This document shows positions 62,609 to 64,000 of a stretch of DNA of 64,000 nucleotides, piece by piece. The translations under genes were made by a program, and so were the position numbers. The DNA comes from an uncultured Lachnospiraceae bacterium (GTDB taxonomy: Bacteria > Bacillota > Clostridia > Lachnospirales > Lachnospiraceae): the NCBI GenBank assembly GCA_944380605.1, contig CALWIA010000034.1, positions 1 to 64,000 on the forward strand. Direction: 5' to 3'. The notes below the pieces were generated by a model. The model did no database searches, had not been told where the DNA came from, and worked only from the letters and a program-made list of their open reading frames with translations. Each line of letters begins with the position of its first letter. Position 1 is the first letter of the stretch.

Positions 62609-63922
62609 ATGGAAGAACAGAACAGAGATCTGGTGGACATTCAGATGGAGGAACTGATGCGGGAGGAGCCGGCTTCCGCCAAAAAGAAGACCCGCAGATT
62701 CAGCCGCAGAAAGAAGCTGTGTATCGGCGGGGCCGCGGCGCTGGTGCTTTTTCTGGCGGCGCGGGGGCTGGGAGGCGGCGGAAGCGCCGCGGTTTCCGTG
62801 CCGGTGGTGCCGCTGCAGGTGGGAACCATTACCGAGGAACTGACCGTCAGCGGGCCGGTTTCCGGAACCGACAGCGTAGACGTGGTGTCCGGCATTCACG
62901 CGGAGGTGTCGGAGATTCTGGTAAAGGAAGGCGACCGGGTGGAAGCGGGGCAGCTACTGGCGGTGATCAACAGCGAGGACCTGCAGAAGGAAGTGGACAT
63001 CGCCCAGAACGCCTGCGATCTGGCGGAGGCCGCGTTCCGGGAACAGCAGATCCTGGCGGAGAACGGATACGCCAAGGCGGCGCAGGACTATGAGGCGGCC
63101 CGGACCGCGTATGAGCGGACCAGCGCCCTGTTTCAGTCGGGCAGCGTCTCACAGCTGGATCTGGAGACCGCGGCCAACCAGATGCAGGACGCGCAGCGGG
63201 AACTGCGGGCCTACCGGCTGGTAGATGGAAAGCCGGCGGCGCCGGAATCCTATGAACTGCAGATCCAGAGCGCCCGGTACGAACTGGACAAACGGAAGGA
63301 ACAGCTGGAAAACGCCCGGGTGACCAGCCCGATTGCCGGAACTGTGGTGCGGGTCTACGCCAAAGTGGGGCGGTTTGCCGACGACATCGAAAACGACCTG
63401 CCTATGTTCAGCATTGAAAATCTGGACGTGCTGGAGATGGAAATCAAGATCAGTGAATATTCCATCGGCAAGGTGGAGACGGGACAGGCCGCGGAGATCA
63501 CCGCCGACATCCTGGATGGCAAAACGGCCCATGGAGAAGTGGTCTCCATCTCCCCCACCGGCGAGGAAAAGGGAGGCGGCTCCACGGAGCGGGTGATTCC
63601 CGCGGCCATCCGGATTACCGACGCGGATTCCGGTCTTATGGCGGGAATCACGGCCCGGGCCAGGATCCGGATCGACCAGGCGGAAGGCGCGTTTATCGTG
63701 CCCATGGGAGCCGTGCTGGAAACCGACGAGGGAACCTGGATTTTCGCGGCGGAGGGAAACCGGCTGAAGCGGATTCCCGTGGAGACCGGCGTGGAAAGCG
63801 ATGTCCAGATCCAGGTGATTCCCATGGAAGAAGGCAGCCTGCAGGAAGGCATGCAGATCGCGGCCTCCGCCTCCGCGGATATGGCCGACGGCATGCAGGT
63901 GCTGGCGCTGCCGCAGGCATAG
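62609..63922 (+). CDS. HlyD/RND-type membrane fusion protein (efflux adaptor)
   Basis: 437 residues. A basic N-terminus and one membrane segment (about 34-53) anchor the protein; the rest is extracytoplasmic. A biotinyl-like hybrid domain (GIHAEVSEILVKEGDRVEAG) is split by a coiled coil (about 125-230), followed by VTSPIAGTVVRVYAKVG and beta-barrel modules. This matches adaptors of MacA/YknX type. AAGGGG (62595-62600) supports ATG 62609. It is the first gene of an operon that continues past the window edge. Confidence 0.92.
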   Translation: MEEQNRDLVDIQMEELMREEPASAKKKTRRFSRRKKLCIGGAAALVLFLAARGLGGGGSAAVSVPVVPLQVGTITEELTVSGPVSGTDSVDVVSGIHAEVSEILVKEGDRVEAGQLLAVINSEDLQKEVDIAQNACDLAEAAFREQQILAENGYAKAAQDYEAARTAYERTSALFQSGSVSQLDLETAANQMQDAQRELRAYRLVDGKPAAPESYELQIQSARYELDKRKEQLENARVTSPIAGTVVRVYAKVGRFADDIENDLPMFSIENLDVLEMEIKISEYSIGKVETGQAAEITADILDGKTAHGEVVSISPTGEEKGGGSTERVIPAAIRITDADSGLMAGITARARIRIDQAEGAFIVPMGAVLETDEGTWIFAAEGNRLKRIPVETGVESDVQIQVIPMEEGSLQEGMQIAASASADMADGMQVLALPQA

Positions 63923-63934
63923 GGGAGGTGCGCC

Positions 63935-64000
63935 ATGATTCCATATACGGACCGTCTGGCGGGACTTTTGGGCCGCCGGAAAACTCCCCCTTATCTTACG
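63935..64000 (+). CDS. Start of a gene downstream of the HlyD adaptor, cut by the window edge
   Basis: GGGGAGG lies just before ATG 63935 and 22 codons follow (MIPYTDRLAGLLGRRKTPPY...). Too little remains to name it. In MacA/YknX-type operons the next gene is usually the ABC ATPase or permease, but this N-terminus is not diagnostic. Confidence 0.6.
   Translation, partial: MIPYTDRLAGLLGRRKTPPYLT

Overview
The window looks like a chromosomal segment from a gut Lachnospiraceae-type clostridium (Firmicutes). The genes are GC-rich, but promoters are sigma-A type and AT-rich, Shine-Dalgarno sequences are strong AGGAGG types, a Firmicutes-type LexA box precedes uvrA, and surface proteins carry Trp-rich choline-binding-like repeats and Thr/Ala-rich linkers. 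There is also a DarA-type c-di-AMP receptor, an SbcD/SbcC-like pair and hybrid-cluster/ferredoxin genes. No prophage, IS element, rRNA or CRISPR array was seen. The lineage is inferred from gene content, not from a marker-gene comparison.

Layout. 1-5 kb: the end of a tRNA-Gly, a broken gene remnant, a cytoplasmic ParB-like/BMP fusion with a metallophosphoesterase, and an L,D-transpeptidase with a repetitive tail. 5-7.5 kb: a polar amino-acid ABC transporter. 7.6-12.3 kb: uvrA (SOS-regulated) and guaA. 12.4-13.3 kb: an AT-rich island with an AbiEi antitoxin and a gutted AbiEii toxin. 13.3-17 kb: hcp plus ferredoxin, divergent from a Crp/Fnr regulator and a P-loop kinase (likely a nitrosative-stress module). 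17-18.6 kb: a second GMP synthetase that has lost its glutaminase active site. 18.7-25.3 kb: secreted proteins and a sugar-type ABC operon. 25.5-29 kb: pckA and an oligo-1,6-glucosidase.

29-38 kb is the most striking region. A LacI regulator is divergent from an eight-gene operon: a 2-hydroxycarboxylate transporter, an unknown membrane protein, an esterase, citrate lyase citD-citE-citF, a second paralogous esterase, and a C45 (acyl-CoA:6-APA acyltransferase-like) amidohydrolase. Two LacI-type palindromes lie in the control region and a strong terminator ends the operon. I read this as a candidate pathway for taking up a conjugated 2-hydroxy acid (a citrate-like ester or amide), unmasking it in the cytoplasm and cleaving it to acetate plus an oxo acid. 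Citrate lyase maturation genes are not in the window.

38-64 kb: an orphan Dam-type methylase; LysR-YeiH with a thioredoxin-reductase-like flavoprotein that lacks the CxxC pair; a MATE exporter; a 60-bp tandem repeat with a small hairpin transcript; an SH3-domain lipoprotein; DarA; a GH28 pectinase and a half ABC exporter; tRNA-Val; a NifX-like protein; a cytoplasmic rhamnogalacturonan-lyase-like beta-propeller fused in operon to an SbcD/SbcC-like pair; trpS with dacF; an AraC regulator; glycogen phosphorylase beside a pyridoxal kinase (the cofactor supplier for a PLP enzyme); an unusual perfect palindrome; and the start of an HlyD-type efflux operon that runs off the right edge.
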